From Acetobacter malorum (GTDB lineage: Bacteria; Pseudomonadota; Alphaproteobacteria; Acetobacterales; Acetobacteraceae), in the NCBI RefSeq assembly GCF_001580615.1, contig NZ_LHZC01000054.1, positions 1-64,000 of the forward strand: 64,000 nucleotides of DNA, written 5' to 3'. The translations under genes were made by a program, and so were the position numbers. The first letter of the stretch is position 1. The number at the start of each line of letters is the position of its first letter. The notes under the pieces are model-generated. The model ran no database searches. It saw only the letters and a program-made list of their open reading frames with translations, and was not told the origin of the DNA. Of this stretch, positions 39,097-48,141 are shown piece by piece.

Positions 39097-40587
39097 TTAC
39101 CCTACGCTGCCTTCGAGGCTGATCTGCAACAATTTCTGAGCTTCCACGGCAAACTCCATGGGCAGCTCTTTCAGAACGTCACGGCAGAAGCCGTTGACGA
39201 TAAGCCCCACCGCATCCTCTTCAGAAAGCCCGCGCTGACGGCAGTAGAACAGCTGGTCTTCCGAGATTTTGGAGGTGGTGGCTTCATGTTCAATGCGTGC
39301 GCCCATATTGCGGTTTTCAATATAGGGCACGGTATGCGCGCCACACTGATCACCGATCAGCAGGCTATCGCACTGTGTAAAGTTTCGGGCACCGGAGGCC
39401 TTAGGCAGCACACGCACCAGACCGCGATATGTGCTGTCTGAATGCCCGGCGCTGATGGTCTTGGCGATGATGGTCGAGCGGGTATTCCGCCCGATATGGA
39501 TCATCTTGGTGCCGGTATCGGCCTGCTGGTGATTGTTGGTCACCGCCACGGAATAGAATTCCCCCACGGAGCCTTCACCCTGCAGAATGCAGGACGGGTA
39601 TTTCCATGTGATGGCAGAGCCGGTTTCCACCTGCGTCCAGGAGATCTTGGAACGTGCGCCACGGCATGCGCCGCGCTTGGTCACGAAGTTATAGATCCCG
39701 CCGCGGCCATTCTCATCGCCCGGATACCAGTTCTGCACCGTGGAATATTTGATGGAGGCATCTTCCATCGCCACCAGTTCCACCACGGCCGCATGCAGCT
39801 GGTTTTCGTCCCGCATGGGGGCCGTGCAGCCTTCGAGGTAGGAAACGGAAGCACCGTCTTCCACCACGATCAGCGTCCGTTCAAACTGCCCGGTATTTTT
39901 GGCATTGATACGGAAATAGGTGGAAAGCTCCATCGGGCAGCGCACGCCTTTGGGCACGAACACAAAGGAGCCATCGGTAAACACGGCAGAGTTGAGGGCG
40001 GCGTAGAAGTTATCGCCTGCCGGCACCACACTGCCCAAATACTTGCGGACCAGATCCGGGTAATCCCGCACGGCTTCAGAAATAGGGCAGAAGATTACGC
40101 CCGCTTCTTCCAGCGTTTTGCGGAAGGTGGTGACAACGGAAACACTGTCAAACACAGCATCAACGGCCACGGGCGGACGGGCGGTTTCACCTTCCGGCAG
40201 TTCCACCCCGGCCAGCATCGCCTGCTCATGCAGCGGAATGCCCAGCTTTTCGTAGGTGCGCAGCAGTTCCGGGTCCACTTCTTCAAGGGACTTCGGGCCG
40301 GGCTTTTTCTTGGGTGCTGCGTAGTAGTGCAGGTCCTGATAATCAATCGGCGGGTAGGACACCTTGGCCCATTCAGGCTCTGTGGTTTTCAGCCACGCGC
40401 GATAGGCCGCCAGCCGCCATTCCAGAAGCCATTCCGGCTCCTCTTTTCTGGCGGAAATCAGGCGAATGGTATCTTCGTTCAGCCCCTTGGGGGCGACGTC
40501 CATATCAATGTCCGTCTCGAAGCCCCATTTGTAGGAAGACTGACCGAGTTTTTCGACTGCTTCACGCGTTTCGGTGACTGCTGGCAT
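39097..40587 (-). CDS. sufB: Fe-S cluster assembly protein SufB
   Basis: The 496-residue scaffold subunit on which the SUF system builds clusters with SufC and SufD. Conserved parts include GWKFE-like [41 protein letters not shown] with the catalytic Cys, and [34 protein letters not shown] near the end. It is the first structural gene after the Rrf2 regulator, with three bases between them. Confidence 0.96.
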   Translation of the reverse strand: MPAVTETREAVEKLGQSSYKWGFETDIDMDVAPKGLNEDTIRLISARKEEPEWLLEWRLAAYRAWLKTTEPEWAKVSYPPIDYQDLHYYAAPKKKPGPKSLEEVDPELLRTYEKLGIPLHEQAMLAGVELPEGETARPPVAVDAVFDSVSVVTTFRKTLEEAGVIFCPISEAVRDYPDLVRKYLGSVVPAGDNFYAALNSAVFTDGSFVFVPKGVRCPMELSTYFRINAKNTGQFERTLIVVEDGASVSYLEGCTAPMRDENQLHAAVVELVAMEDASIKYSTVQNWYPGDENGRGGIYNFVTKRGACRGARSKISWTQVETGSAITWKYPSCILQGEGSVGEFYSVAVTNNHQQADTGTKMIHIGRNTRSTIIAKTISAGHSDSTYRGLVRVLPKASGARNFTQCDSLLIGDQCGAHTVPYIENRNMGARIEHEATTSKISEDQLFYCRQRGLSEEDAVGLIVNGFCRDVLKELPMEFAVEAQKLLQISLEGSVG

Positions 40588-40590
40588 TGT

Positions 40591-41055
40591 TCAAGCCCCT
40601 TCGCGTCTCGTGCTGGCGCTCATCAGCGCGTTTCTCTTCGTCATGACTGCACCGCATGCGCTCTTCTGGCGCATGATCTCCAGAGAAATACCTTCCAACG
40701 TGTCCCGAATGGCTTTGTTGATGGTATCCCAGCTGCCGCACATGCCGCAGGACACGCCGGTATCACACTCTCCACCATCCACACAGGCTGTCAGCGCAAT
40801 CTTGCCATCCACTGCCGTAATAACGCTGGCGACAGAAATATCAGCCAGCGGACGGGCCAGCCGGTAGCCGCCTTTGGCACCCCGCTGGGACAGCACAAAC
40901 TTATGAGCGGATAAAACCTTAAGAATTTTCGCGACAGTCGGTTCCGGCACACCGGTCTCGGCTGCAAGGGCGGGTGATGTGACCACACCATCCTGCTCGC
41001 CAAGATTGACAAGTATGACAACCGCATAGTCCGCCAGACGGGAAAGTTTCAGCAT
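40591..41055 (-). CDS. Rrf2-family Fe-S regulator of the SUF operon
   Basis: A 154-residue winged-helix protein of the Rrf2/IscR family and the SUF-system regulator subgroup. The DNA-binding part covers about residues 1-80 (LSRLADYAVVILVNL, then GVPEPTVAKILKVLSAHKFVLSQRGAKGGYRLAR). A Cys-rich loop, LTACVDGGECDTGVSCGMCG, provides the 2Fe-2S ligands used to sense cluster status. The ATG at 41055 gives the standard N-terminus. The open frame to 41130 does not. It is the first gene of the operon and presumably represses it when Fe-S clusters are sufficient. Confidence 0.92.
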   Translation of the reverse strand: MLKLSRLADYAVVILVNLGEQDGVVTSPALAAETGVPEPTVAKILKVLSAHKFVLSQRGAKGGYRLARPLADISVASVITAVDGKIALTACVDGGECDTGVSCGMCGSWDTINKAIRDTLEGISLEIMRQKSACGAVMTKRNALMSASTRREGA

Positions 41056-41078
41056 TATCCTGCCATCAGGTGATTGGA

Positions 41079-41130
41079 GACCAGTCAGGTCCTGTTTCAG
41101 ACACATGGGGCGAAGCGGGCCAAAGGTCAA
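41079..41130 (-). promoter_or_regulatory. SUF operon promoter and operator candidate
   Basis: On the minus strand TTGACC (41130-41125) could serve as -35. The -10 candidate 17 bases on (CATGTG) is poor. Just downstream lies the short palindrome GACC-TGACT-GGTC (41091-41079), 24 bases before the regulator's start codon, a sensible place for an autoregulatory operator. It does not match the E. coli IscR consensus well. Confidence 0.3.
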
Positions 41131-41133
41131 CCC

Positions 41134-41150
41134 AAAAGCAGCATAGCTGC
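41134..41150 (-). terminator. Terminator of the DUF445 gene
   Basis: On the minus strand GCAGC-TAT-GCTGC is followed directly by TTTTGGG, 10 bases past the stop codon at 41161. It separates the DUF445 gene from the SUF operon on the same strand. Confidence 0.5.
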
Positions 41151-41160
41151 CCCGGCGGTC

Positions 41161-42459
41161 TTACTGGGCGTTCAACCCAAACAGGAGCCGCAGGACGGCA
41201 AACAGCAACGCCCCTACGCCAAAGCCAACCAGCGTGCCGTTGAAGCGGACATATTGCAGGTCCTTCCCCACGCGCAGTTCCAGTTTTTCCGCAATCTGCA
41301 CCGCGTCCCATCCTGCCACGACGCGGGCGATGAAATCCGCCATCCGCTCCCGCACAAACGGCAGAGCCTTGACGGTTGCCTTGTCCACGCTGGCCATAAT
41401 CCGTTGCCGCATGACCGGGTCTTCCCGCAGTTGTGCGGTAATATGGGTCAGCCCTTCTTCTACCAGAGAGGCGATACGACCATCCGGATCTTCCACATCC
41501 GCTTCCACCAGACGCCGGAAGCGCTGCCAGATATCGGCCCACCAGCTCACAACACTTTCATGTGAGAGCACGCCCATGATGGCCTGAGAGATATCGCTGC
41601 CGCGTTCCGGGTCCGTTTCAATACGGTCAATCTGGGAGCGTACCCAGGTGGTAAAGCCTTCACGCAGGGTGGAATTCTGCGGATCGACCCGCTCCAGCTC
41701 TTTGCTGGCGGCCATCAGAACCCGCGTAGCGATAGAGCCGCCTATGGCCCAGCCAAGCAAACGACCGCCCTGTTCGCGCACACGCTCTTCAATCATGTCG
41801 CGCAGAGCGCCTTCTCTGGCCTGCAAGCCGTCTTTGATCTGGCTAAGCAGAAAGGACAGCACTTCCTGATGCCGGTCATCATCCACAAGGCTGCGCAGAG
41901 CCCTCGCCACAATGGGGGCCAGATTGCTGTTGCCCAGCAAGCGCGGGAAAATCTTGCCAATAGCCCCGCTGGCCCGCCCATCTTCTAGCCGGTCCAGCAT
42001 TTTGGGCATGGAGGCCAGAACGGAGCGCGTCAGTGTCTCCCGCGTCGCCGGGTCATCCAGCATGTTGGCCAGAAAGGTGGGGATATCCACCTGCTCCAGC
42101 ACACGGGCAATTTCTTTTTCCGTAAAGACCTGCCCGGATACAAAGCGCCCCAGCGCCCGGCCCAGCCGCTCTTTCTGGGCAGGCAGAATAGCCGTGTGGG
42201 GAATCGGCAAACCCATGGGGTGGCGGAACAGAGCAACCACGGCAAACCAGTCTGCCAGACCGCCTACAACACCAGCGCGTGCCCCGGCCCGCAGCATTTC
42301 CAGCCAGAAGCCATCCTTCACCCATCCGGCAGCGGGGGCCGCGTAGCCCACAACAGTCAGCCCTCCCATGCCCACCAGCAAGCCGGTTGCAGCGCGCTGG
42401 TAGCGTTTGAGGGTCTTCCGGGCGGCGAGATCGCCGTCACTTTCAGGGTATGACGTCAT
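41161..42459 (-). CDS. DUF445-family membrane protein
   Basis: A 432-residue protein with membrane helices near the N-terminus (about residues 24-48 and 62-82, including the family signature GGLADWFAVVALFRHPMGLPIPHTAILP). A long helical, coiled-coil-prone central region follows, with a C-terminal membrane helix (GTLVGFGVGALLFAVLRLLFGL). DUF445 (YjiN-like) proteins are inner-membrane-anchored with unknown function. I start at the ATG at 42459. The frame extends 43 codons further, into the ppc upstream region, without a better start. It is divergent from ppc. Confidence 0.85.
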   Translation of the reverse strand: MTSYPESDGDLAARKTLKRYQRAATGLLVGMGGLTVVGYAAPAAGWVKDGFWLEMLRAGARAGVVGGLADWFAVVALFRHPMGLPIPHTAILPAQKERLGRALGRFVSGQVFTEKEIARVLEQVDIPTFLANMLDDPATRETLTRSVLASMPKMLDRLEDGRASGAIGKIFPRLLGNSNLAPIVARALRSLVDDDRHQEVLSFLLSQIKDGLQAREGALRDMIEERVREQGGRLLGWAIGGSIATRVLMAASKELERVDPQNSTLREGFTTWVRSQIDRIETDPERGSDISQAIMGVLSHESVVSWWADIWQRFRRLVEADVEDPDGRIASLVEEGLTHITAQLREDPVMRQRIMASVDKATVKALPFVRERMADFIARVVAGWDAVQIAEKLELRVGKDLQYVRFNGTLVGFGVGALLFAVLRLLFGLNAQ

Positions 42460-42590
42460 AGTATCTGAATAGCACTCCCACTCTCGCCCCCCAAGTGTGC
42501 GTGAGTGTGTTGCAGCGAAAGAGCAGACATGAAACTGTAACGTCTTCCCCTTCCCCCCGCCGTACTGCGAACCCTGAGCGAGGTGCAATA

Positions 42591-45380
42591 ATGGATTTTT
42601 CTACTCTTCCGCCCAAACTTCAGACCATTTTTGCACCGATCCTGCAGGACAAAGAAGCCCTGCTGCCGGTCGAAGGCGTGAATCCGGTTCTCTGCACCGC
42701 CCGGCAGCTTGAAGATGCGCTGGAAGACGGTGACCTCTCGCTCCCGGATGTCACCGCGCTGGTGCAGACCCTTCGGGATTCCGCCTTCCTGCGTCGTGCC
42801 AGACGCCTGCATCGTTATGTTGGCGGAGCGGAAGAGACGACTACCGCCAAACGGCTGTCTGCTGTTGCTGAGCGCGTCATTGCCTCCCTGCCTGCCCCCA
42901 CGCCGGAAGCCTTTCAGGACGCCGTCAGCCCCGTGCGCTTTGCCGCTGTTTTTACGGCGCACCCTACGTTTGCGCTTAGCAACCCGGTGTATGCGGCGCT
43001 GGCCGACTGTGCGTCCGAGGATGTTTTGCCGGACGAGGCTCCGTCTTTTGAAACGCACCGCCGCGACGGCCCGCCCACGCTGGAAGAGGAATTCACCCTC
43101 GCCACGCAGGCCATCATCCGGGCGCGAGACGCCATGGACCAGCTGAATGGCGCGCTTTTAGAAACCGCCCAGCAGCACTGGCCGGAGGCGTGGACGTCCA
43201 TCATTCCGCGACCGGTCATCGCCACCAGCTGGGTGGGGTATGATACGGATGGCCGCACGGATATCGGCTGGTGGGACACGCTGCGCCTGCGCCTGCGCAT
43301 GAAGCTGTTCCAGCTGGAACGTCTGGACCAGCAGATCAGTGCCTCTGGCGCTCTGGCCCCGGCTCTGACGGACCGGCTGCACAAAGCCATTGCCTGCGTC
43401 AAAACCCAGATCAGCGCCACGCCGACCGGCCCGGATGCCGAAGCCGTCGCCCGATTTGCAGACGCGCTGGTGAATCAACACGCGACAGCCCTGCTGAATG
43501 CGGATGATCTGGCGGATGATCTGGACGCCGCCTTACAAGCCGCGCCTCCTGCTGCACAGCTCCCGCTGGCCGTGGCACGCGCGGGTTTCATGGCGCATGG
43601 TCTGGCGCTGGCCCACACACATGTGCGGCTGAACGCCACGCAAATTCATAACTTTGTCCGGCAGAAGCTCGATATTCCGGATGACCCGGCCAATCCGGCC
43701 CACCGGCGTGCCCTGCTCAACCGCCTGAATGAAGCACTGGAAAGCGTGCAGCCCGTGCCGGTTGATTTCGGCGCGCTGATGGGAGACCCGTCTACGGCAG
43801 GCCGCCTGATGATGACGGTCGCCCAGATGACCAAACACATCGATAACCAGACCCCCGTCCGCTTTCTGATTGCCGAAACGGAAACCGGTTACACTCTGCT
43901 GGCAGCCCTCTGGGCAGCCCTGCACTACGGCGTGGCGGACAAGGTGGAAATCTCTCCCCTGTTTGAAACAGAAGACGCCCTGAGCAACGGTGACCGCATT
44001 GTGGAAGAGGCCCTGCGCTCCCCCACATGGCGGGCCTATGTGCAGCGCACCGGGCGCATCAGCTTCCAGTTCGGCTATTCCGATTCCGGCCGCTATGTCG
44101 GCCAGCTGGCTGCCACCTATCTTATCGAGCGCCTGCGCCTGAAAATTCATGACCTGCTGGTCCGCTGGAACCTGCAGAACGTGACGGTCATTTTCTTTGA
44201 TACGCATGGCGAGAGCATTGGCCGCGGCGCGCATCCATTTCGTATGGCCGGGCGGCTGAGCTACCTTTCCCCCACTCATGTAAGGACCGAATTTGCCAAC
44301 ACCGGCATTGCCTGCCGGGAGGAAACGGCCTTTCAGGGCGGGGACGGCTACCTGCTGTTCGGCACCCCGCATCTGGCGGGCGCGACTCTCGCTACCATTG
44401 CGGAAAACCTGTTCAACCCACTGCATCAGGAAGGTGACCCGGTTTACGAGCAGCCGGTCTTTTCGGCTGATTTCTTCTCCAGCATTTCCGAAGGCATGCA
44501 GGCTCTGGTGGAAGACCCCGGTTACGCCGCCCTGCTTGGTGCATTTGGTCCGGCGCTGATTGACCGCACCGGCTCCCGCCCGCCAGCGCGCCAGAGTGCG
44601 GAGGCCGCCACCAGCACCCGCCTGACCCATCCGGGCCAGCTGCGCGCCATTCCCAACAATGCGATTCTTCAGCAACTCGGCTGGTGTGCCAACACCCTGC
44701 AAGGGCTGGGAGCCGCTGCGCGCCGACACCCGGAGACGTTTGAAAGCTTCAACACCTCCAGCCCGCGCTTCCATCGCGCTCTGGATTTTGCCCGCCATGC
44801 CTTGACCAGCTCAGATGACCGGGTTCTGCAATCCGTCATCAATCTGCTGGACCCCAGCTACTGGCTGGACCGCGCCACAGCGGAACCCAAAGCGCCACGC
44901 CGGGCGGCCTTCCTCACCCTGATGCAGGATCTGGAAAAACTGAACCTTTCAGCAGACCTGCGCACCATGTTCCGCCGCATTCAGGCAGACCATCTGGCCC
45001 TGCGGGAAGCATGGGAGGACGCCCCGCATGGCGCGCCGCTCAACCGCGCGTTGCATGCCATTCGGGTGGCCTTAATTGAGCGCATCTGGATTCTGGCGTG
45101 CCGCATTCCCTTCTTCATGCCGCGCGGGGGCTTTAACCGGGATGTGATGATGCAGCAGATTCTGCGTCTGGAAATTCCGGCTGTGCTCAAAGAAATGGTG
45201 CATATTTTCCCATCAGGCACCGTTGCCTCCAACCTTGATTTCTATGAACCCCGTGGCCCGCGTGAGCAGGGCATTTACGAGCGGGAGCACCGGGAAATCT
45301 TTGTGCCCATGCAGCAGATGTTCGCCCTGCTCCGTGAGATCAGTGTCGGCGTCATGCATGACATTGGCGCATTTGGCTAA
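42591..45380 (+). CDS. ppc: Phosphoenolpyruvate carboxylase, divergent form
   Basis: A 929-residue protein of the PEP carboxylase family, which makes oxaloacetate from PEP and bicarbonate. The catalytic His124 region reads FTAHPTFALSNP where canonical enzymes have TAHPTE. FGYSDSGRYVG replaces GYSDSNKDAG, and DTHGESIGRGAHP stands where FHGRGGTVGRGGGP is usual. The invariant C-terminal QNTG is replaced by DIGAFG. The late FMPRGGFNRDVMMQQILRLEIP is well kept internally. A related divergent group exists in Alphaproteobacteria, so activity is likely but not certain. The ATG at 42591 follows GAGGTG. The open frame from 42495 is not needed. Confidence 0.8.
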   Translation: MDFSTLPPKLQTIFAPILQDKEALLPVEGVNPVLCTARQLEDALEDGDLSLPDVTALVQTLRDSAFLRRARRLHRYVGGAEETTTAKRLSAVAERVIASLPAPTPEAFQDAVSPVRFAAVFTAHPTFALSNPVYAALADCASEDVLPDEAPSFETHRRDGPPTLEEEFTLATQAIIRARDAMDQLNGALLETAQQHWPEAWTSIIPRPVIATSWVGYDTDGRTDIGWWDTLRLRLRMKLFQLERLDQQISASGALAPALTDRLHKAIACVKTQISATPTGPDAEAVARFADALVNQHATALLNADDLADDLDAALQAAPPAAQLPLAVARAGFMAHGLALAHTHVRLNATQIHNFVRQKLDIPDDPANPAHRRALLNRLNEALESVQPVPVDFGALMGDPSTAGRLMMTVAQMTKHIDNQTPVRFLIAETETGYTLLAALWAALHYGVADKVEISPLFETEDALSNGDRIVEEALRSPTWRAYVQRTGRISFQFGYSDSGRYVGQLAATYLIERLRLKIHDLLVRWNLQNVTVIFFDTHGESIGRGAHPFRMAGRLSYLSPTHVRTEFANTGIACREETAFQGGDGYLLFGTPHLAGATLATIAENLFNPLHQEGDPVYEQPVFSADFFSSISEGMQALVEDPGYAALLGAFGPALIDRTGSRPPARQSAEAATSTRLTHPGQLRAIPNNAILQQLGWCANTLQGLGAAARRHPETFESFNTSSPRFHRALDFARHALTSSDDRVLQSVINLLDPSYWLDRATAEPKAPRRAAFLTLMQDLEKLNLSADLRTMFRRIQADHLALREAWEDAPHGAPLNRALHAIRVALIERIWILACRIPFFMPRGGFNRDVMMQQILRLEIPAVLKEMVHIFPSGTVASNLDFYEPRGPREQGIYEREHREIFVPMQQMFALLREISVGVMHDIGAFG

Positions 45381-45409
45381 ACGGAGGCGCAACTCCACCA
45401 TGAATGCTT

Positions 45410-45434
45410 AGCCCGGAACCAAACTCTCCGGGCT
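45410..45434. other. Inverted repeat after ppc
   Basis: AGCCCGGA and TCCGGGCT form a perfect eight-base stem with a nine-base loop 30 bases past the ppc stop. A second small hairpin (CAGTC..GACTG) follows. There is no T-run, so this may be a Rho-dependent end or a 3' stabiliser. Confidence 0.45.
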
Positions 45435-45521
45435 GACGTTCAGTCTTGCAGGACTGACACGGACGACGAAGCATTTTATGCCCAGATTTTTACTGAACCC
45501 AGAACAACGGAGTGTGTCCTT

Positions 45522-47681
45522 ATGACCACCACGACCCCGGACACACAACGCGTCAGGCATCCCATCCTGAAAATTCTCGGCGGTATCGCACTGGCACTCC
45601 TGCTTCTGATTCTCTTCTGGTCGTGGGACTGGTTTGTGCCTCTGGTTAATTCCAAAGCGACGGCCTTGCTACACCGCAAAACCACGATTGCCCATCTGCA
45701 TGTGCATCTGGGCCGTGTCACCACCATCAAGGTGGATGACCTGCGGATTGAACAGCCCAAAACCTTTGAAAAAGAAAAAGACCAGTTTGCGCAGGCCAAA
45801 AGCGTGACCGTTTCGGTCGATGTCTGGTCCTATCTCTGGCACCGCACGCTGCATCTGCCGCTTATTGCGCTGGAGCAGCCAACGGCAGACATTATCGCGC
45901 TGAAAAACAGCCTGAACAATTACACCTTTACCGAGGACGGCAAGCCCGCGAAGACACCCACAAAGCAGGATGCTTCCTCCTCAACCAGCCTGCCGGATAT
46001 CGGGGAACTGCGGATTACCGACGGCAACCTGCATGTAAAATATGACCCGCTTCAGGCCGATATGCAGGTGGCTGTGCAAACCACGCCGCCGCAGGGGAAT
46101 GATCGCGGCACCCTGCATCTGCAAGCCAAGGGGCGTTACGCGCAGCAGCCTATTACTGCTCGCTTTATTGGCGGCGCACTGCTGTCCTTTGTGGCCGACA
46201 AAGAACCCTACCCTGTGGACCTTACCGTGCAGAATGGCCCCACCACGGCGACTCTGAAAGGCGATGTGGTCCACCCGATGAGTTTTGCGGGGGCCCACCT
46301 CAAGCTGCATTTTGCCGGGCCGGATATGTCCCTGCTCTACCCGCTGACCGGTGTGCCCATTCCCCGCACCCCTGCCTACAGCATTATCGGCAATCTGGAT
46401 TACAGCCAGAACCACATCCTCTTCAAAGATTTTGAAGGCAAAATGGGCACCAGTGACATTGGCGGCACCATTGAACTGGACCCACACCAGAAGCCCATGA
46501 ACGTTCAGGCCGACCTCCATTCCCGGCAAGTTAATCTGGTGGATCTGGGTGGCTTTATTGGTGCCAAACCAACAAAAACTGCGGCTGAGAAAAAGCAGGA
46601 TGCCAAAAACAAGACGGTCCTGCCGGATACGCCGATCAATATTCCGCGCCTGAACGCCATCAATGCTCATGTCACGTATCATGGGGCGCATATCGAAAAT
46701 AAGCAGTTGCCGCTTGATAACATCGACACCGAGTTTTTCATCACCAATGGTGCGATTGATCTCAAACGTCTGAACTTTGCCGTTGGCCATGGCACGCTGG
46801 CGAGTTCTGCAACGCTCAAGCCGGATGGCTCCCTGTTTGATACAAACGCCCGTATTGATTTTGCGCGCATTGATCTGGCCCGCGTCATGCAGGCGACAAC
46901 CAATTCCAAAGCACGCGGCATTATCGGCGGCCACATGACGCTGAAGGCCAAAGGGAATTCCATTGCCAGCCTTATGGCTGCGGGGAATGGTGGCCTCACA
47001 CTAGTGCTGGATCAGGGGGGCGATATTACCGCCATCCTGCCAAATATTATGGGGCTGCAACTGGGCAACGCCATCCTGACAGCACTCGGCCTGCCCTCTC
47101 ATACAGACATCAAATGCTTTATTGCGGACATGCCCCTGAAAAACGGCATTGTCTCCACCAACACCCTGCTGCTGGAAACCGGTGAGGCCCGCACGCTGGG
47201 ACGCGGCACGATCAACTTCAAAACCAATACGCTGGATTACTCTCTGACCACCCGTGCCCAGAACCCGACCATTGCGTCCCTGCCGGGCGCCTTCAATATT
47301 ACCGGGGCCATCAAATCGCCTACGGTGCTGCCCGGTGCGGAAATTCTGGGGCGTGCAGCCGCCGCCGCAGGACTGGGGTTTGTGTTCCCACCGCTGGCTC
47401 TTCTGCCCACCATTCAGCTTGGTGTGGGGGATGATTCCCGCTGCGCCCGCGCCGTGCAGGCCGTGAATGACAACCCGGCTGCCGGCATTGCGCCGGGCTC
47501 CCTCTCCCACGCCGTCGGCACTAAAAGCAGCGTGGCCCCGGCCAGCAAGCCTCACGCCACAAGCAACCCTAAAAAGACATCCGGCAAAGCATCTGCCCCC
47601 AAACCGCATGAAGGCCGCATGACCCCGGCGGAAGTCCGGGCCGCGTGGGATGCCAAACTAAAAAAACAAGGCAAGAACTAA
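45522..47681 (+). CDS. AsmA-family envelope protein
   Basis: A 719-residue protein with a single N-terminal membrane helix (about residues 17-38) and a large periplasmic region of AsmA/DUF748 type. An example is the C-terminal segment in which ILLETGEARTLGRGTINFKTNTLDYSL is followed by the membrane-adjacent Ala/Gly-rich part. AsmA-like proteins bridge the periplasm and are linked to phospholipid transport to the outer membrane. The last 60 residues are Lys/Pro/Ala-rich and look disordered. It has its own upstream region of 141 bases after ppc. Confidence 0.85.
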   Translation: MTTTTPDTQRVRHPILKILGGIALALLLLILFWSWDWFVPLVNSKATALLHRKTTIAHLHVHLGRVTTIKVDDLRIEQPKTFEKEKDQFAQAKSVTVSVDVWSYLWHRTLHLPLIALEQPTADIIALKNSLNNYTFTEDGKPAKTPTKQDASSSTSLPDIGELRITDGNLHVKYDPLQADMQVAVQTTPPQGNDRGTLHLQAKGRYAQQPITARFIGGALLSFVADKEPYPVDLTVQNGPTTATLKGDVVHPMSFAGAHLKLHFAGPDMSLLYPLTGVPIPRTPAYSIIGNLDYSQNHILFKDFEGKMGTSDIGGTIELDPHQKPMNVQADLHSRQVNLVDLGGFIGAKPTKTAAEKKQDAKNKTVLPDTPINIPRLNAINAHVTYHGAHIENKQLPLDNIDTEFFITNGAIDLKRLNFAVGHGTLASSATLKPDGSLFDTNARIDFARIDLARVMQATTNSKARGIIGGHMTLKAKGNSIASLMAAGNGGLTLVLDQGGDITAILPNIMGLQLGNAILTALGLPSHTDIKCFIADMPLKNGIVSTNTLLLETGEARTLGRGTINFKTNTLDYSLTTRAQNPTIASLPGAFNITGAIKSPTVLPGAEILGRAAAAAGLGFVFPPLALLPTIQLGVGDDSRCARAVQAVNDNPAAGIAPGSLSHAVGTKSSVAPASKPHATSNPKKTSGKASAPKPHEGRMTPAEVRAAWDAKLKKQGKN

Positions 47682-47688
47682 CAGCATC

Positions 47689-47718
47689 AGGCAATCGGGC
47701 ACGCACGCCCGGTTGCCT
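47689..47718 (+). terminator. Transcript-end hairpin of the AsmA-family gene
   Basis: AGGCAATCGGGC pairs with GCCCGGTTGCCT (one G-U pair) around six bases, beginning eight bases past the stop codon. It is a 12-base-pair stem but without a clear T-run, so terminator function is likely only by position. Confidence 0.5.
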
Positions 47719-47917
47719 GCCCTTGCCCTCCCGGTCGCCTCTCAGCGCGGCTTATATTTTTCCATCAAAGATATGATGTTCCGCACAGCCTCAGGTTGTT
47801 TGAAAGCCTGAACGTGGAGCCTTCTCTGTAGGCCTTCGTTCCGCTCGTGGTGACTATTGGCGAAAACCCCGACTTCTACTTAGGCAGCCTTCCGCTTCCG
47901 TGTCAGCTGTCACACCT

Positions 47918-47935
47918 CATGCTCATGCTCATGCT
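47918..47935. repeat. CATGCT x3 microrepeat
   Basis: Three perfect tandem copies of the hexamer CATGCT lie 29 bases before the larger hexamer array. This is short and could be chance, but it is a second period-six repeat in the same spacer. Confidence 0.7.
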
Positions 47936-47964
47936 GGCACACTACAAATTTCACATACCAGTCC

Positions 47965-48042
47965 AGTGCCAGTGCCAGTGCCAGTGCCAGTGCCAGTGCC
48001 AGTGCCAGTGCCAGTGCCAGTGCCAGTGCCAGTGCCAGTGCC
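47965..48042. repeat. Hexanucleotide array AGTGCC x13 in the fusA-asmA spacer
   Basis: Thirteen perfect tandem copies of AGTGCC (78 bases). The unit is the reverse complement, after rotation, of the TGGCAC unit in sufT. It lies outside any credible gene, downstream of both flanking genes and 34 bases from the fusA terminator. Confidence 0.97.
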
Positions 48043-48076
48043 AGATCGGGCAATACCTCCCCTGCCCTGTAAACAC

Positions 48077-48109
48077 AAAAAAAAGCCGCCTCGTGATGAG
48101 GCGGCTTTT
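48077..48109 (-). terminator. Rho-independent terminator after fusA
   Basis: AAAAGCCGCCTC pairs perfectly with GAGGCGGCTTTT around GTGAT. On the minus strand the stem is followed by a run of eight T. It lies 32 bases past the fusA stop. The symmetrical T-run on the plus strand could also stop transcripts from the asmA side. Confidence 0.85.
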
Positions 48110-48141
48110 CTGTATCCGAAGATAATCCCGGAGAGGATGGC

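Larger units (their letters stand above)
47682..48141. other. 460-base intergenic region between asmA-like gene and fusA
   Basis: Two convergent genes end here. From left to right it holds a stem at 47689-47718, an unremarkable stretch, a CATGCT x3 microrepeat (47918-47935), a 13-copy AGTGCC array (47965-48042) and the fusA terminator (48077-48109). Open frames across it are only readings of the hexamers (Cys-Gln, Pro-Val, Ala-Leu repeats). I see no supported gene in it. Confidence 0.8.

Noticed and set aside
42495..42590. Longer N-terminus for the PEP carboxylase
   Set aside because: The extra 32 codons cover the divergent promoter region, and GAGGTG supports the ATG at 42591.
43533..44798. 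421-codon open frame opposite ppc
   Set aside because: It is a shadow of the ppc coding frame, with no recognisable motif and no ribosome site.
47965..48042. Possible CRISPR array
   Set aside because: The unit is six bases with no spacers and no cas genes are present, so it is a microsatellite.
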